64,000 bases of DNA from Spinacia oleracea. Lineage: Eukaryota; Streptophyta; Magnoliopsida; Caryophyllales; Amaranthaceae. Positions 43,779 through 54,630 of this stretch are shown one piece after another. Numbering within the stretch: the stretch's first letter is position 1; every line of letters starts with the position of its first letter. The translations under genes and the position numbers were made by a program. Under the pieces are notes generated by a model. It did no database searches. It was not told the origin of the DNA and saw only the letters and a list, made by a program, of their open reading frames with translations. The stretch lies in contig NC_079488.1 of assembly GCF_020520425.1 (NCBI RefSeq), positions 29,813,247-29,877,246 of the forward strand, written 5' to 3'.

Positions 43779-44357
43779 TGATGGTCCGTTTAATCAAGGT
43801 GGTACGTTGCACTTAATTAAGATGGTCCTTTTAATCAAGGTGGTTCGTTGGTTAAAATCTGATTGTTATTTTCTTTTGTTTAATTCAGTTTAATAAGGGG
43901 ACAATTGTTTTAATCCCATTTAAATTCAGTCATTTCAATAGCTTTAAAGGTTGCTGATTGTAAGGAGGGTTTTAAGCCCTTTGTAACTGCAAATTAGTGA
44001 CTGCATTAGGGAGGCTCTCATTGCTTTGTAACCACCGAATTTAAAGGCCCTTAAATGGCTTTTAAATGGCTGGTTAAAGCTTTGTAACTGCCGTTCTTTG
44101 GCTGATGTTTTAGGCTATTTATAGCCAGCTTGCTGAATAGAATAAACTACCAATTTTGAAGAATAAACACTTGTTTTCAGTTTACTTTGAATTATTGATT
44201 ATAATTCAACCTTTTCTTTGTTTTTGGACGTGTTTCCTACTCAAAGAGCCGATTGTGAGTCAATAGGTCTTGTCTTGCAATCACGATCAACAAGCTAAAG
44301 TTCTAGCTTGTTAATCAACTATCCTTAATTATACAACAAGTTTTTAAACTCGTATCA
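43779..44357 (+). repeat. 5' LTR of the chromovirus-like element
   Basis: The right edge (CTCGTATCA) is fixed by the primer site. The left edge is an estimate (TGATGGTCCGTTTAATCAAG) because no second LTR is present. A near-duplicate phrase GATGGTCCNTTTAATCAAGG occurs twice at the left. TATA-like CTATTTATAG at about 44113. Confidence 0.6.
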
Positions 44358-44361
44358 TTAG

Positions 44362-44372
44362 TGGTATCAGAG
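44362..44372 (+). other. primer binding site, tRNA-iMet
   Basis: TGGTATCAGAG four bases after the LTR end. Confidence 0.85.
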
Positions 44373-44405
44373 TAAGGTTCGTGATTCTTACGAGAATTAA
44401 AAAAA

Positions 44406-45453
44406 ATGGATTTTGACGATCCAGACTTTCTACAACATCTCCAAGAAGCCTTGAAGAACATTCTATACACAAACAAGCAATAACACCTTCTAGACGTGAT
44501 CCACTACGGGTTGTGGATGAATTCAAAGTCACGGAACTTCTTGAATTTGGTGGTGGAACAGATCCGGAAGCTTATTTGGAGTGGGAGCGCAAGATAGAGC
44601 GAATGTTCGATTTCAAGGACATTGATGATGAGTAGCGTTGCAAATATGCCATATTGAAGCTAGGTCGAGGAGCTTCATTGTGGTTTGAGGGACTGAAATC
44701 CAAGAGAATTCGTGATGGGAAGGAGAAAATCACCTCTTGGGAGTCTTTGAAACGAAAGCTACGTAAAAGGTATGTGCCAACAACTCATAGAATAACGACT
44801 TATCGTAAAATTGATGAATTGAGGCAAGGAAAAATGAGTGTGGCTGAATATATAGATGAGTTTGAAAAGTTGTCCTTAGTGGGGGAAATTGAGGAGATTG
44901 AGGAACAAAAACTGTCCAGATTTTTAAGGGGTTTAAACTACAATATTTCCAATACCGTAGACCTTTATCCATATTCTGATTTTGATACTCTTTGTGGACT
45001 TTGTTTAAAATTGGAAAACCAAGGGAAGGCAAAATATGGGGGAGGGTCAAGTATGGATGGTAAGGCCAAGTCTTGGGCTAAATCCGAAACTGTCTTGAAA
45101 CCAAACACATCACCTAGTACCGTAGGTTCAAGTAATTCTACGGCTGCCCCATCATTAACTAACCCAACCAAAGAAACAAGTCTGTCCAAGGTGCGTTGTT
45201 TTAAGTGTCAAGGGTTTGGGCATTATCAAAATGTGTGTCCAAATAAACGGGTGGTGACCTTGAGAGAAGCTGTTGAGTGCCATGAGGAGTTGTTTGAAGA
45301 GGAGAAGAGGTTGGGGGACGTGTTTGTATTTGATGAGAGTGATCATGAAGAGGAGGAAGAGGGATATGAGGCTCCAATTTATGACACAAATCTGGTTCTT
45401 AGAACGCTACAAACTCATATTTCACCTACTGATTTGGACCAACGAGATCAGTG
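44406..45453 (+). pseudogene. chromovirus-like gag
   Basis: Starts at ATG 44406 (MDFDDPDFLQHLQEALKNIL), then shifts frame near 44480. It continues VTELLEFGGGTDPEAYLEWE, a stop at 44633-44635, and GASLWFEGLKSKRIRDGKEK with KLRKRYVPTTHRITTYRKID (retrotransposon gag domain). The zinc knuckle is CFKCQGFGHYQNVC (CX2CX4HX4C). An acidic tail (EEEEEGYEAPIYDTN) ends at 45452-45454. Confidence 0.88.
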
Positions 45454-47018
45454 ATTGTTGATGGGGGAAGTTGTACCAATGTTGCTTCTAGTGAAATGGT
45501 GTCAAAATTAGGCTTAATCACTACTGCCCATCCTAGGCCATACGCACTCCATTGGCTAGATGATGGTAATAGTGTGAAGGTGTCGAAGCAAGTAAGGGTT
45601 GGTTTGACTATGGGTTCTTATGTGGATGAGATTCTTTGTGATGTTATTCCTATGGATGCTTGTCATATTTTGTTGGGTCGTCCTTGGCAGTTTGATAGGG
45701 ACGTGGTTCATAAAGGAAGAAGCAACGAGTATGAATTGATAGACAAAGGCAAGAAAATTGTGCTAAAGCCTATGTCATCTCAAGCGGTTCGATCCATGAG
45801 TGTGAAGCAAAAAAAGAAGCCCAATCTCACCCTGTTGGCTAGTGAACGAGAAATTGAGCAAGCTCTAGATCATGGAGAGTTGGTATATTTTCTCGTGGCT
45901 AAGGAGAGTCCAATCGAAGGCCAAAATTGGAAAGAAGGCAGTCCCATTGCCGAGTTGCTGTTTGAGTTCAAAGATGTATTTCCCGATGAATTACCACCAG
46001 GTTTTCCTCCTATTCGTGGTATTGAACATCAAATTGATCTTATTCCAGGAACTTCTTTTCCTAATAAGGCTGCCTATCGTTGCAATCCGGAGGAAACAAA
46101 GGAGTTGCAAAAGCAAATTGATGAACTTGTGAATCGAGGCTATGTGAGAGAAAGTTTGAGTCCATGTGATGTTCCGGTGTTGCTTGTGCCTAAGAAAGAT
46201 GGGACCTGGAGAATGTGTGTTGATAGTAGGGCTGTGAATAATATTACCATCAAGTATCGTTTTCCAATTCCGAGACTTGATGATATGTTAGATGAACTCC
46301 ATGGTTCGAAGTTGTTCTCAAAAATTGATTTGCGGAGTGGTTATCATCAGATTCGGATGCGTGAAGGAGATTAGTGGAAAAGGCTTTCAAGACAAAGCAT
46401 GGTTTGTATGAATGGACCGTCATGCCATTTGGTCTCACTAATGCTCCTAGTACGTTTATGAGGCTAATGAACGAAGTGCTTAAATCATTTTTGGGCAGAT
46501 TCGTTGTGGTATATCTTGATAACATCTTGGTGTATAGTAAGAACGAAGAGGAGCATCTGATTCATTTGAGGGATGTTTTTGAAACCCTTAGAGCTCAAAA
46601 ACTCTATGGGAAGCTAGAGAAGTATTCATCCCTTGTTGACAATGTGGTATTCTTGGGCTTTGTGGTTTCGAAGGATGGAGTGTCCGTTGATCAGTCCAAG
46701 ATCGAGGATATCAAATCATGGCCTAGTCCTAAAACTATAAGTAAGGTGCGTTCATTTCATGGTCTTGCTTCGTTTTATAGACGTTTTATTCGTGATTTCA
46801 GTACCATTACTAGTCCTACTACTAGTTGCTTGAAGAAAGGTGCTTTTGTATGGGGAGATGAGGCTCAAAAGGCGTTTGATGTGATTAAAGAGCGTTTGTG
46901 TGCTGCTCCTATTTTGGCGCTGCCAGATTTTTTTCAACCTTTCGAGGTCGAGTGTGATGCTAGTGGTGTGGGAATTGGTGCTGTTTTGATCCAAGGTAAG
47001 CGTCCCATAGCTTCATAA
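45451..47018 (+). pseudogene. chromovirus-like protease and reverse transcriptase
   Basis: The protease has MIVDGGSCTNVASSEMVSKL and CHILLGRPWQFD. RT has VPVLLVPKKDGTWRMCVDSR, KIDLRSGYHQIRM, a TAG plus one-base shift at about 46373, then [20 protein letters not shown]. The catalytic block [14 protein letters not shown] has Asn (AAC, 46521-46523) in place of the second Asp. RNase H starts with [18 protein letters not shown] and breaks off at about 47018. The YxDD change alone would inactivate RT. Confidence 0.92.
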
Positions 47019-47884
47019 GATGAGTGACGACCACCGCTTTGGTCTGATTTAAACTGTACGCCTTAAGAGCAATAGTTCCTTAAAATAATCGCCCCAAAGC
47101 GACAAGCACCGTAGTCCACCAATCGGCTACGGCTTCTCAAGAAAATCATCACGTTCTAAAAACAAAGAAAAAACAAAAGAAAAGAGAATACATAGAACTT
47201 CCAAGTGAAATAAACGAATGAACAAGAGGCCAACTGTGTCATCAAAAGACCAGCCCAAACAACACTTTCAACGCCCCACCTGGGCGTGAATTATTTCAAT
47301 GCCCAGGCCTGGACGCCGAAAATGAACCCAGGCTCAAAAAAGGCCCTAACTTCTAGTGGGCCCTGCCGCATCCATTCGACTCGAAAATTACCGATTTTCT
47401 TACTGAAAGTCGCACCTCACGACTTTGTCAAGAGTAGCACACCACTACAAAGATCTCTCGCACTTACGAGTACAATCCCAAACATGATCAAGGACATCAC
47501 AAATTGCGTATCCCCAAGGAACCCCTTTGAGAAGAAATGACCGTCAAGCACGAGTGCTTGGTGGCTCGAAAGAAAAAAATATATCTTAAAAGAAAATGCA
47601 AAGTTAAAACAATATTCCCAGATTACGCTGTACGAAGTCCCGTGTTTAGATAATCTCAAAAAAAAACCGGATTACGACCTCAAGACAAAGGCCGCCGTTG
47701 GTACTTATACATAGTCCCCTAATGAAGGACCCAGGTAATGGCAAAATTGAGCCATAAAGACTAGCTCAAAACCATGAAAGAAGATGACCACAAGACAATG
47801 GTCCGTTTAAACCCGTTGTCAACCCACATTCAGGTTACAACTAAATCCGAGCATCCTTCGAAAGAAAATAAATTCTTCAAAAAA

Positions 47885-48170
47885 CAAAAACAGGGTTCGC
47901 CCACCCTCAGCGGGCGGTCTGCGTCACTAGCCGTGCAGATCCTCAGTTATCGAAAAATAGAATCTTCAAAAAAAAAAAAAAATGAAACAGGCTCGCCATC
48001 TTCAGCCGGCGGGGTGTACGGCGCAAACCACGTAGGTCCTTATTTTCAAAAAATAAAAACAAATTTCAAAATAGATTCGTCCACTTCTATCGGACGGGGT
48101 GTCCACCATTAGCGGACAGGCACGCCATCTTTAGCCGGCGGGGTCTGCTCCACTAACCGCACAGGTCCTT
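47885..48170 (+). repeat. CGCC(A/C)TCTTCAGCCGGCGGGG-type degenerate repeats
   Basis: About five units with a GC-rich inverted core (AGCCGGCGGGG, CAGCGGGCGGTC, TCGGACGGGG) followed by GTCCTTA and an A-rich stretch, each roughly 60-70 bp. Confidence 0.75.
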
Positions 48171-48189
48171 AGTCGCTGCAGCGATAACA

Positions 48190-48355
48190 TTTTCTGGTTT
48201 TCCGTTTTTCCAAAAAAAGAACGATGTGAGTAGCTTTTGGTTTTCCGTTTTTCCAAAAAAGAACGATGTGAGTAGCTTTTGGTTTTCCGTTTTTTCCCAA
48301 AAAAGAACGATGTGAGTAGCTTTTGGTTTTCCGTTTTTCCAAAAAAGCGATGTGC
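48190..48355 (+). repeat. 42-bp tandem repeat x4
   Basis: Units of about 42 bp containing GGTTTTCCGTTTTTCCAAAA and GAACGATGTGAGTAGC. Each unit has a small hairpin (GGTTTTCC... with GGAAAAAC). It produces repeated KRKTKSYSH-like frames on the minus strand, which are not genes. Confidence 0.93.
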
Positions 48356-48785
48356 TGGATTTTCCTCCGTTTTACGTCCCATAAAAACAAGGGGGTTTTC
48401 TCGTTTAGCTAACCTTGAAAATGAGAATCTTTAAAAACATTTTTACCTCGTGGTTGGGCTTGGCCAGGCCCAATTACACTTTATAGCTTTGATTTCGAAA
48501 AGATCTGTAGCTACTCCCAATGACAAAGTGAGGGAGTTTCTACGCATCTTTAGATACTTCCAATGACAAAGTGAGGGAGTTTCTATACTATCAGTTGACA
48601 AATCCCAATGACACGTGAGGGATATGTCGACACTTCAAGTGATGACCCTTAAGTCAAATGTTATCACTCGGGGGCTCGTGAGACCCTCGCAAAACAGGTC
48701 ACATACACCATGGCTTGTGTGACGCACTCCGTCCAGTACTTTGACCATCGTCTCATCCCGAGACTCAGTCAAAGTGGGGGCTAAC

Positions 48786-50259
48786 TGTAGACACCTACTT
48801 TTGTCCCTATTCCCGAAAGGGAAGGTTCGATGATGATAACATAAAATCTCCACTTGGCAACGTATCTCCTATAAAATAACGAATCTCAATCACCCTTTTC
48901 ATTTCACTCGAAGCCTGCTATTTATAGAAACCTGCTATTTATGGAAACCTGCTAAAAATAGTAACTGCCGTAAAGGGTAGTTGCTAAAAGTAGTAAGAAT
49001 AAAAAGATAGAAACCTGGCAGAATTAGGTGTTGCACTCCAACATAAATCCTAAAAGAGATAGAAATTGTAAAAGGAATTCTATTCCTATCACAGTTCGAT
49101 AAAAGAGTTAACGTATTAATTAAACTCATAACGAACCTAGAGTTCGTAAAGGGCCCAGACGAATTCCGTCGTAAATTGATACGCACCAAATAACTCGGAT
49201 TAAGTATCTTAATGAACTCCGTACTCTAGAGTCCAATCTGACAAAGAATTCTGCCAGACCCTATTTTCAACGCCCAGCACTGGGCGCCGAAATCTTTGAC
49301 ACCCAGAGCTGGGCGCCGAAAACACCTGGGACGGATTATTTTCCTAATCCGTTTCGTATTAAAATTCCTGAAAATCTATCTTTCTACGCCACTTTTTCCT
49401 ATAAATATGCCCCTAAAGCAGACGTGAAGACACAAAACACAATTATTATTCTGAGTATTGACTCCAACCCCTAAGCCTAAGCCTCACGCTGCGAAATTGA
49501 TCACGCGTTCTGTCGCAATCGATCCATAAATCGAACAGAACGGATCCTGTCCCATAACTTGAGATTCGTTAAATAAAAGGAGAAATAGCAAAGTCAAAGT
49601 GGTTAGTTTTCTGAGAACCGTGACGTACCTCTCAAGGGTGCGTCGTAATGTGTCCCTTTTCTATGATTTAATTGCTTTCCTCGCCCTTTTATGAACTGTT
49701 AAACTAACTAAATCTGATTGTTCGATCACGCCTAATAAATATGATGTTTTAGGGAAATTGGATTATCATGCTAGGTCCTTTAATACAATCTAATCAGATA
49801 ATCGCGCTCGATCTAGTATTATATGTTGCATATTGGTAAAATCGACTCAGATTAGTTTAATAGTTAACGCATGTCCCTTCAATTATTTATGTTGAGCTAG
49901 TAAGGATATCCTACCTCTGGAGTTATCGAAGAGCGAGTACTCCTCTCGGTAGTTACAGTCCCCCGAACCCTCAATCTCTACCCTGCGGGTGTACGTTGAG
50001 CGATCCCCACCACCAGGGATCACAAGGGAACCTACGGCCGTCGTGGTCAAACATAATTGCACTCCCTTTATGTCACGATAACCGGGTTTTGTTAGTTTTT
50101 CTCATTGTCGTTAAAAACTGAATGGCAACTCCTATATTACTAGTCAATTGGGTGTAAACTCACAGGAAATCCAATTACACTTGATTTGACAAAAAGAAGC
50201 GTCAAACCCACGAGGGACGAGGTCACGCATTAGCCTCGTGCTTTTTCGACCCCCTCACA
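48786..50259 (+). repeat. 3' LTR of the Tat-like element (1474 bp)
   Basis: TGTAGACACCTACTTTTG to CGACCCCCTCACA, near-identical in layout to the solo LTR at 28904-30409, with small indels. TATA box TATAAATA at about 49399-49407, preceded by the palindromic CGCCCAGCACTGGGCG and CACCCAGAGCTGGGCG motifs at 49270-49317. Confidence 0.92.
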
Positions 50260-50607
50260 AAATGATGTTACGATGCTTGGGTAACTCGTTACTGAGTCTT
50301 TGGCTCACCGTTTTGTTTTCTGTTTTAGGTACTGCTGGGGACCACGAAAAACGAGTAGTGGCGAGGATTTTACTATAGCAATGTTCACCTAAGATACTAT
50401 TAAGTTGTAACAAGTTTAAGTATGACTCTTGATTAAGTTATGTACTTTGATTAAGGAATTAAAAGGATTATTATATTATTATGGAGTTTTGGGAATTATT
50501 ATGATGGTTGCCTTGTAATTCCCAAGAGGTAGTTACGGCAGTAATGTCGCGGCCGTATTAGGTGATTCCGCTGCTTAAGTAAGTGAATTAGAGTTCGGGG
50601 CGTTACA
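50260..50607 (+). repeat. 5' LTR remnant of the Tekay-like element
   Basis: Aligns with 60286-60634, including CTCACCGTTTTGTTTTCTGT and the end GGGGCGTTACA. The left part is missing where the Tat-like LTR ends at 50259. Confidence 0.92.
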
Positions 50608-50626
50608 GTTTGGTATTCAGAGCAAA
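50608..50626 (+). other. primer binding site, degenerate iMet type
   Basis: TTTGGTATTCAGAGC follows the LTR end after two bases. It matches TGGTATCAGAGC with one extra T. Confidence 0.75.
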
Positions 50627-50909
50627 GGTTCTGGACCATAAGTGTTAAACGCTTTAGCTATTACATCCGAAAGCTTCGCTTAAGCTCAAAAGCTCGAAGA
50701 GCTTACGGGTTTTGCGCGTAGTAGAATTCAATAGGCTTTAAGCAAAGCATTTTAAGGAATAAGTTAAAAAGAATATGTTAAAATCAAGTCAAGTTAAAAT
50801 GGAATGAGTGTGAGTGTCGGAACGGGGTTAAAGGGATTTATTCTCCTGTTACTTATGTTTTCCTGATTGAATATGGTATGCAAAATATCGATTATCGAGG
50901 TTACTAACG

Positions 50910-51430
50910 ATGCCACGAACGAAGCTCACAACAAAGCGCAACATTCACGATGACGTCGTCCACAATGATGTTTTCCATGATGATTCCTATGACAACCAAT
51001 CTATGGAAGACCACAAGGAGATGATGGAACGATTAGGAACGGCAGGTACAATGTCAACTGAATTAGTCAAAGATTCTAGACAAACAAAAGACAATAATGC
51101 GAATGAGAATGCGTCATTGTCCAAGAAATATTTACCCTCGAATCCACCAATCTATGACGGAAAGTCGATTAGATGGAATTTAGAAACTGGATCAATCAGA
51201 TGGATCGACTATTTGAGACTTTGTAATGCCCCGACGATTAGGAAACAAATTTCGTGTAGGAACGAATACGTGTTATCGATGAGGAGGGAAAGAGCATTTC
51301 GTCAGAGACTGTCCTAAACCACCTTCCACGAATACTGGAGGATCAACCTCGACCAATCATGAACGAAACAACAACTTCTAGGGTTAATCATAACCCATCA
51401 TGACATATGCAAGAGCTTACATGATGAAAG
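50910..51430 (+). pseudogene. Tekay-like gag, internally deleted
   Basis: Starts MPRTKLTTKRNIHDDVVHND. It soon reaches NPPIYDGKSIRWNLETGSIR (the PP.FDG region at the start of the gag domain) and then jumps to a knuckle-like stretch. That reads C-Y-R-stop-GGKEHFVRDCPKPP, where the second Cys codon is TGA. TGGSTSTNHERNNN and MTYARAYMMKD follow, the start of the protease region. Most of the capsid domain is missing. The frame ends with several stops. Confidence 0.65.
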
Positions 51431-52463
51431 ACGTAGATGACGACAAAGCTGATATTATTTTAATTTAGCTCTCTCTCACTTTAGACCGAACTCCCCTTGA
51501 TTTAATGATTATCGTCACCTGTCTCGTGAGTTTCCTACCTTAGACAGACTAGGCAAAGTTCAAGCATGGTTCGAACTTAAAGATTTTGTGAATATGAATT
51601 GTTTTGAGGAATTGTTATGGTTATGAAATCTTTAAGGATGGTATAAAGGCTAGAATACCAAACGAGCATAAGGTTGTATTTCATGAGTGGTGGATCACTA
51701 ATTAAGTTGAGGTTATTCTAGGTTTAAAGTGTTCAAGTTGTGAATGAAATTGATTCTAGGGTTACCGTCTCGTGTTATTCATGATGAATATTTTGGTACG
51801 AAAGTCTATTATCTAAAACATGATTGATATGCCTCTATTAAGGAAGCTAAGAAGTTATACAGGAATGTTATGAACCCAACATGAGTTATGATAAAAGACC
51901 CATTTGAAAGGACACATGAATAAGATTTTGAGGATTTTATCAAAAAGGAGTTATAAAGAATTAGTCTATCAAAAAGGTTGAATAATAGAGTATCGAAAGA
52001 GCATGAGTTTGTATTTCGTAAGTGTCGTAATCAACAATTAAATCGAGGTTTAAAGCGTTGAAGTTATGTTTGAAATTAATTCTTAGTTTACCTTTCCGCA
52101 TCATTTATAAGGATTGTTTTATGTATTTATCTGAAAGAATGCTTGATAATCACCATAAAGAAAGCTGAACAAGAGAATGTAAAGTTTTGCAAAGTGTTAT
52201 GTGGAAAAATATGATTTATGGTGAAAATATGAAATTGAGTTTGCATATAAAGCTTTGAGGATGCTAACGAAATAAGTTATCGAGAATTAGTCTGTCTATC
52301 AGGTTGATGGTATCAATTAATGTTATAAAATTCGAAGAGAATTATGAGTGATTGTGGAATGCAATGGAATAGAGAATAGAAAATCTACAAAATCACCTGT
52401 CTGCAAAACCAGGTAGTCTGAACTAAGTTTTCTGGGAGCTAGATTGTTTCTGATAAAGGCACG
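51431..52463 (+). other. Tekay-like internal region, left of CACTA-C
   Basis: Diverged AT-rich sequence with stops in all frames. The phrase GAGCATNAGNTTGTATTTC(A/G)T recurs (about 51664 and 52004), suggesting an old internal duplication. No domain recognised. Confidence 0.5.
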
Positions 52464-52483
52464 CTTCACTAGAGGAAAAAACC

Positions 52484-52835
52484 TCAAGTGCGGCCTCATT
52501 TTAAGGGGCTTAGTGTGGGCTTTTACATGTGCAACACATGGCCTGCCCGCACTTGATGTTTCTCAAGTGCTGCCAAAATATTGGCAGCACTTGATGTTTC
52601 AAGTGCTGCCAATTTGGAAATTGAGCCCGCACTTGACATATTTTGTGCTGCCAATTTTAGAATATGAGCCCGCACTTCACAAATTTGGTGCTGGCAATTT
52701 TGGAAATGATGAGCCCGCACTTGACATATTTAGTGCTGCCAATTTTAAAAATAAGCCCGCACTTGACATAAAAATGGGCAGCACAAGCTTAAAAATGAGC
52801 TGCACGTGATATATAAATGAGCCGCACTTGATCTA
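52484..52835. repeat. CACTA-C left subterminal repeats
   Basis: At least eight copies of GAGCCCGCACTTGA(C/A)ATA alternating with (AAG)TGCTGCCAATTTT, about 20-50 bp apart, in both orientations. Frames at 52444-52809 are by-products. Confidence 0.92.
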
Positions 52836-54600
52836 GATTTGTTATATAACCGATTTCCCTACTACATATATTATACAATTGGACCACGCCACTAGTTCAT
52901 CTCCATACATCCAATAAAAAGTATTCAATTATATAGATAATTAAATTAAATAGTATATAATTGTAAATATAAAAGTCGGTTACATTATAGTCATATAAAA
53001 AACTAGCATCCATAATCTAAGATTCACTACAAGAAAATATAAAAGACAATAAATGGTAATAAAGTTTGCCAGCTTTTCTCGAACTGCATTTATCTTCTCA
53101 GTGGTGAAAGACAGCTCCCTCGGATTGTTGAATACCTTAAGAAGATCGACCATCAAAAAAATATATATACTTTAGTTATATTAAAAATATTGAATCGTAC
53201 AATAAACAAAAACTTAATTTGTTCATAACAACGAAATAATGAACCATATAATAATAAAAATGGTTTATTTTGCTACTAACTTTCAACTAATTAACTTAAA
53301 TAAGTATTTAAACCCTTTACATACTTAGTTCGATGTTTCAAATACTCATTCTCTCCTACTTTAGCCAAATTATGCACATTTAAGACTTGTTGATCATTAT
53401 AGGTCACATATTAACTAAAATGCATTATTTCGGTCCCAAGTTTCAACTAATCAACTTCATTTCTACTAAGTTCTTAGTGACCCCGTTTTGTAGCATTTAC
53501 CGTCTCGACTTTATTTCCGCTAACGCCTCGCTTATGTTTTGAGACGAGTGTTACAACAATATTCCCCCCCCCCCTCCCTGAAAACACATTCCAGTTGTTC
53601 GATGAACTACAACTACATTCTCATACCAACTCCAAGTATCGGGAAACAAACCACATTCGGATATCAGTAGTCGTATGCATTATATGGAAAACTTCTCTAA
53701 TAAAAATATAGGTAGTGGATGACTTTCCCGCCATACAGACTTTTCGGGCATAATGTTCCGACTATCGATTAATATTAGGCATGTTAACATAAAGTTTTCT
53801 TTTTTCCACATAGGCACATAAAATATCAGTGGATCTAATTTCATCTATGCATGCACTCACCCAGAATACAATAAAACATTAGAGTCTACCATCATAAAGC
53901 AAGTTGCTCCTACAAGGCAACAAAGCAAGTAGTTGAAGATACAAAGCCACAAAGGTCCACACATCATGTGTAGAGAAGTATCAGAATAATTTATTGAAGT
54001 ATTAAACTACTGATATATTAACATTTAACACACATTTCCAATCAGCTAGCTAAAGATTTTACACAGAAAAAATAAGATTGGCACTCTTGCCAGAGTTGGC
54101 TGATTTGCAGTAGATTGTTTCCAGATCTCAACAGACTAGGTGGAGCCTGGAAGTACAAACTACTACATCACCATGCAATTCATCAGGATCCAACTAAGAA
54201 ACTAACTCACTGGACAAGGGTTATCACTCTTAGCGGCACATATGCATAGGCATGATAGCCACGTATAGATTTACAATTACACGCCACAAGAGTCCTTAAG
54301 GGAGAAACAGTAATCACCACAGAGATATAACCCTCAGAAATCCAAATTCAGCCTACGTAATGATAGATTATCGATCAATTTTTCCCTTGTGGACTCTGGG
54401 AATCAACTATATCAAGCACGCAAAGTATCCTCATCATGTCAATGATTTCAGCCTTATGGACAGTATTAATGTTAAGTTGTTAACATCAGAAAGAGATCAT
54501 TAACGCAACTTAGTAATCTGTACTCATATTTTGATTCCTCTTCAGTTTTCCTTAAAAAAATTTCAACTTAGCCATAATGATCAAACTACTTTCTACATAA
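52836..54600. other. CACTA-C interior left of the XCT exons
   Basis: AT-rich sequence with a poly-C run at 53564-53575 and no supported exon. CACTACAAGAAAA at 53024 looks like another CACTA end but no partner was found. Confidence 0.5.
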
Positions 54601-54630
54601 AACAAAGGAACATTAAAAAAGGAAACTTAC

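Larger units (their letters stand above)
43779..47020 (+). mobile_element. chromovirus-like Ty3/gypsy retrotransposon, 3' half missing
   Basis: An LTR of roughly 580 bp, a primer site, gag, protease and RT in order, then an abrupt end inside RNase H at about 47020, where Tat-like sequence starts. Integrase, chromodomain and 3' LTR are lost. The compact layout and the VDGGSCTNVAS protease resemble Reina-type chromoviruses. It replaced the 3' end of the Sirevirus. Confidence 0.82.
47021..50259 (+). mobile_element. 3' part of a Tat-like gypsy element with its 3' LTR
   Basis: Noncoding internal sequence (47021-48785) rich in short repeats ends in the purine-rich AGTGGGGGCTAAC, directly before an LTR of the family seen as solo LTR at 28904. 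The gene part is absent because the left junction is with the chromovirus RNase H. The assignment to Tat rests on the long noncoding 3' region and LTR style, not on a protein. Short frames here are not genes. Confidence 0.7.

Noticed and set aside
48131-48390. Minus-strand frames with repeated KRKTKSYSH
   Set aside because: They are translations of the 42-bp tandem repeat.
53024-53036. CACTACAAGAAAA, a possible further CACTA end
   Set aside because: No matching inverted end, subterminal motifs or 3-bp duplication found nearby; it may be chance or a lone remnant.
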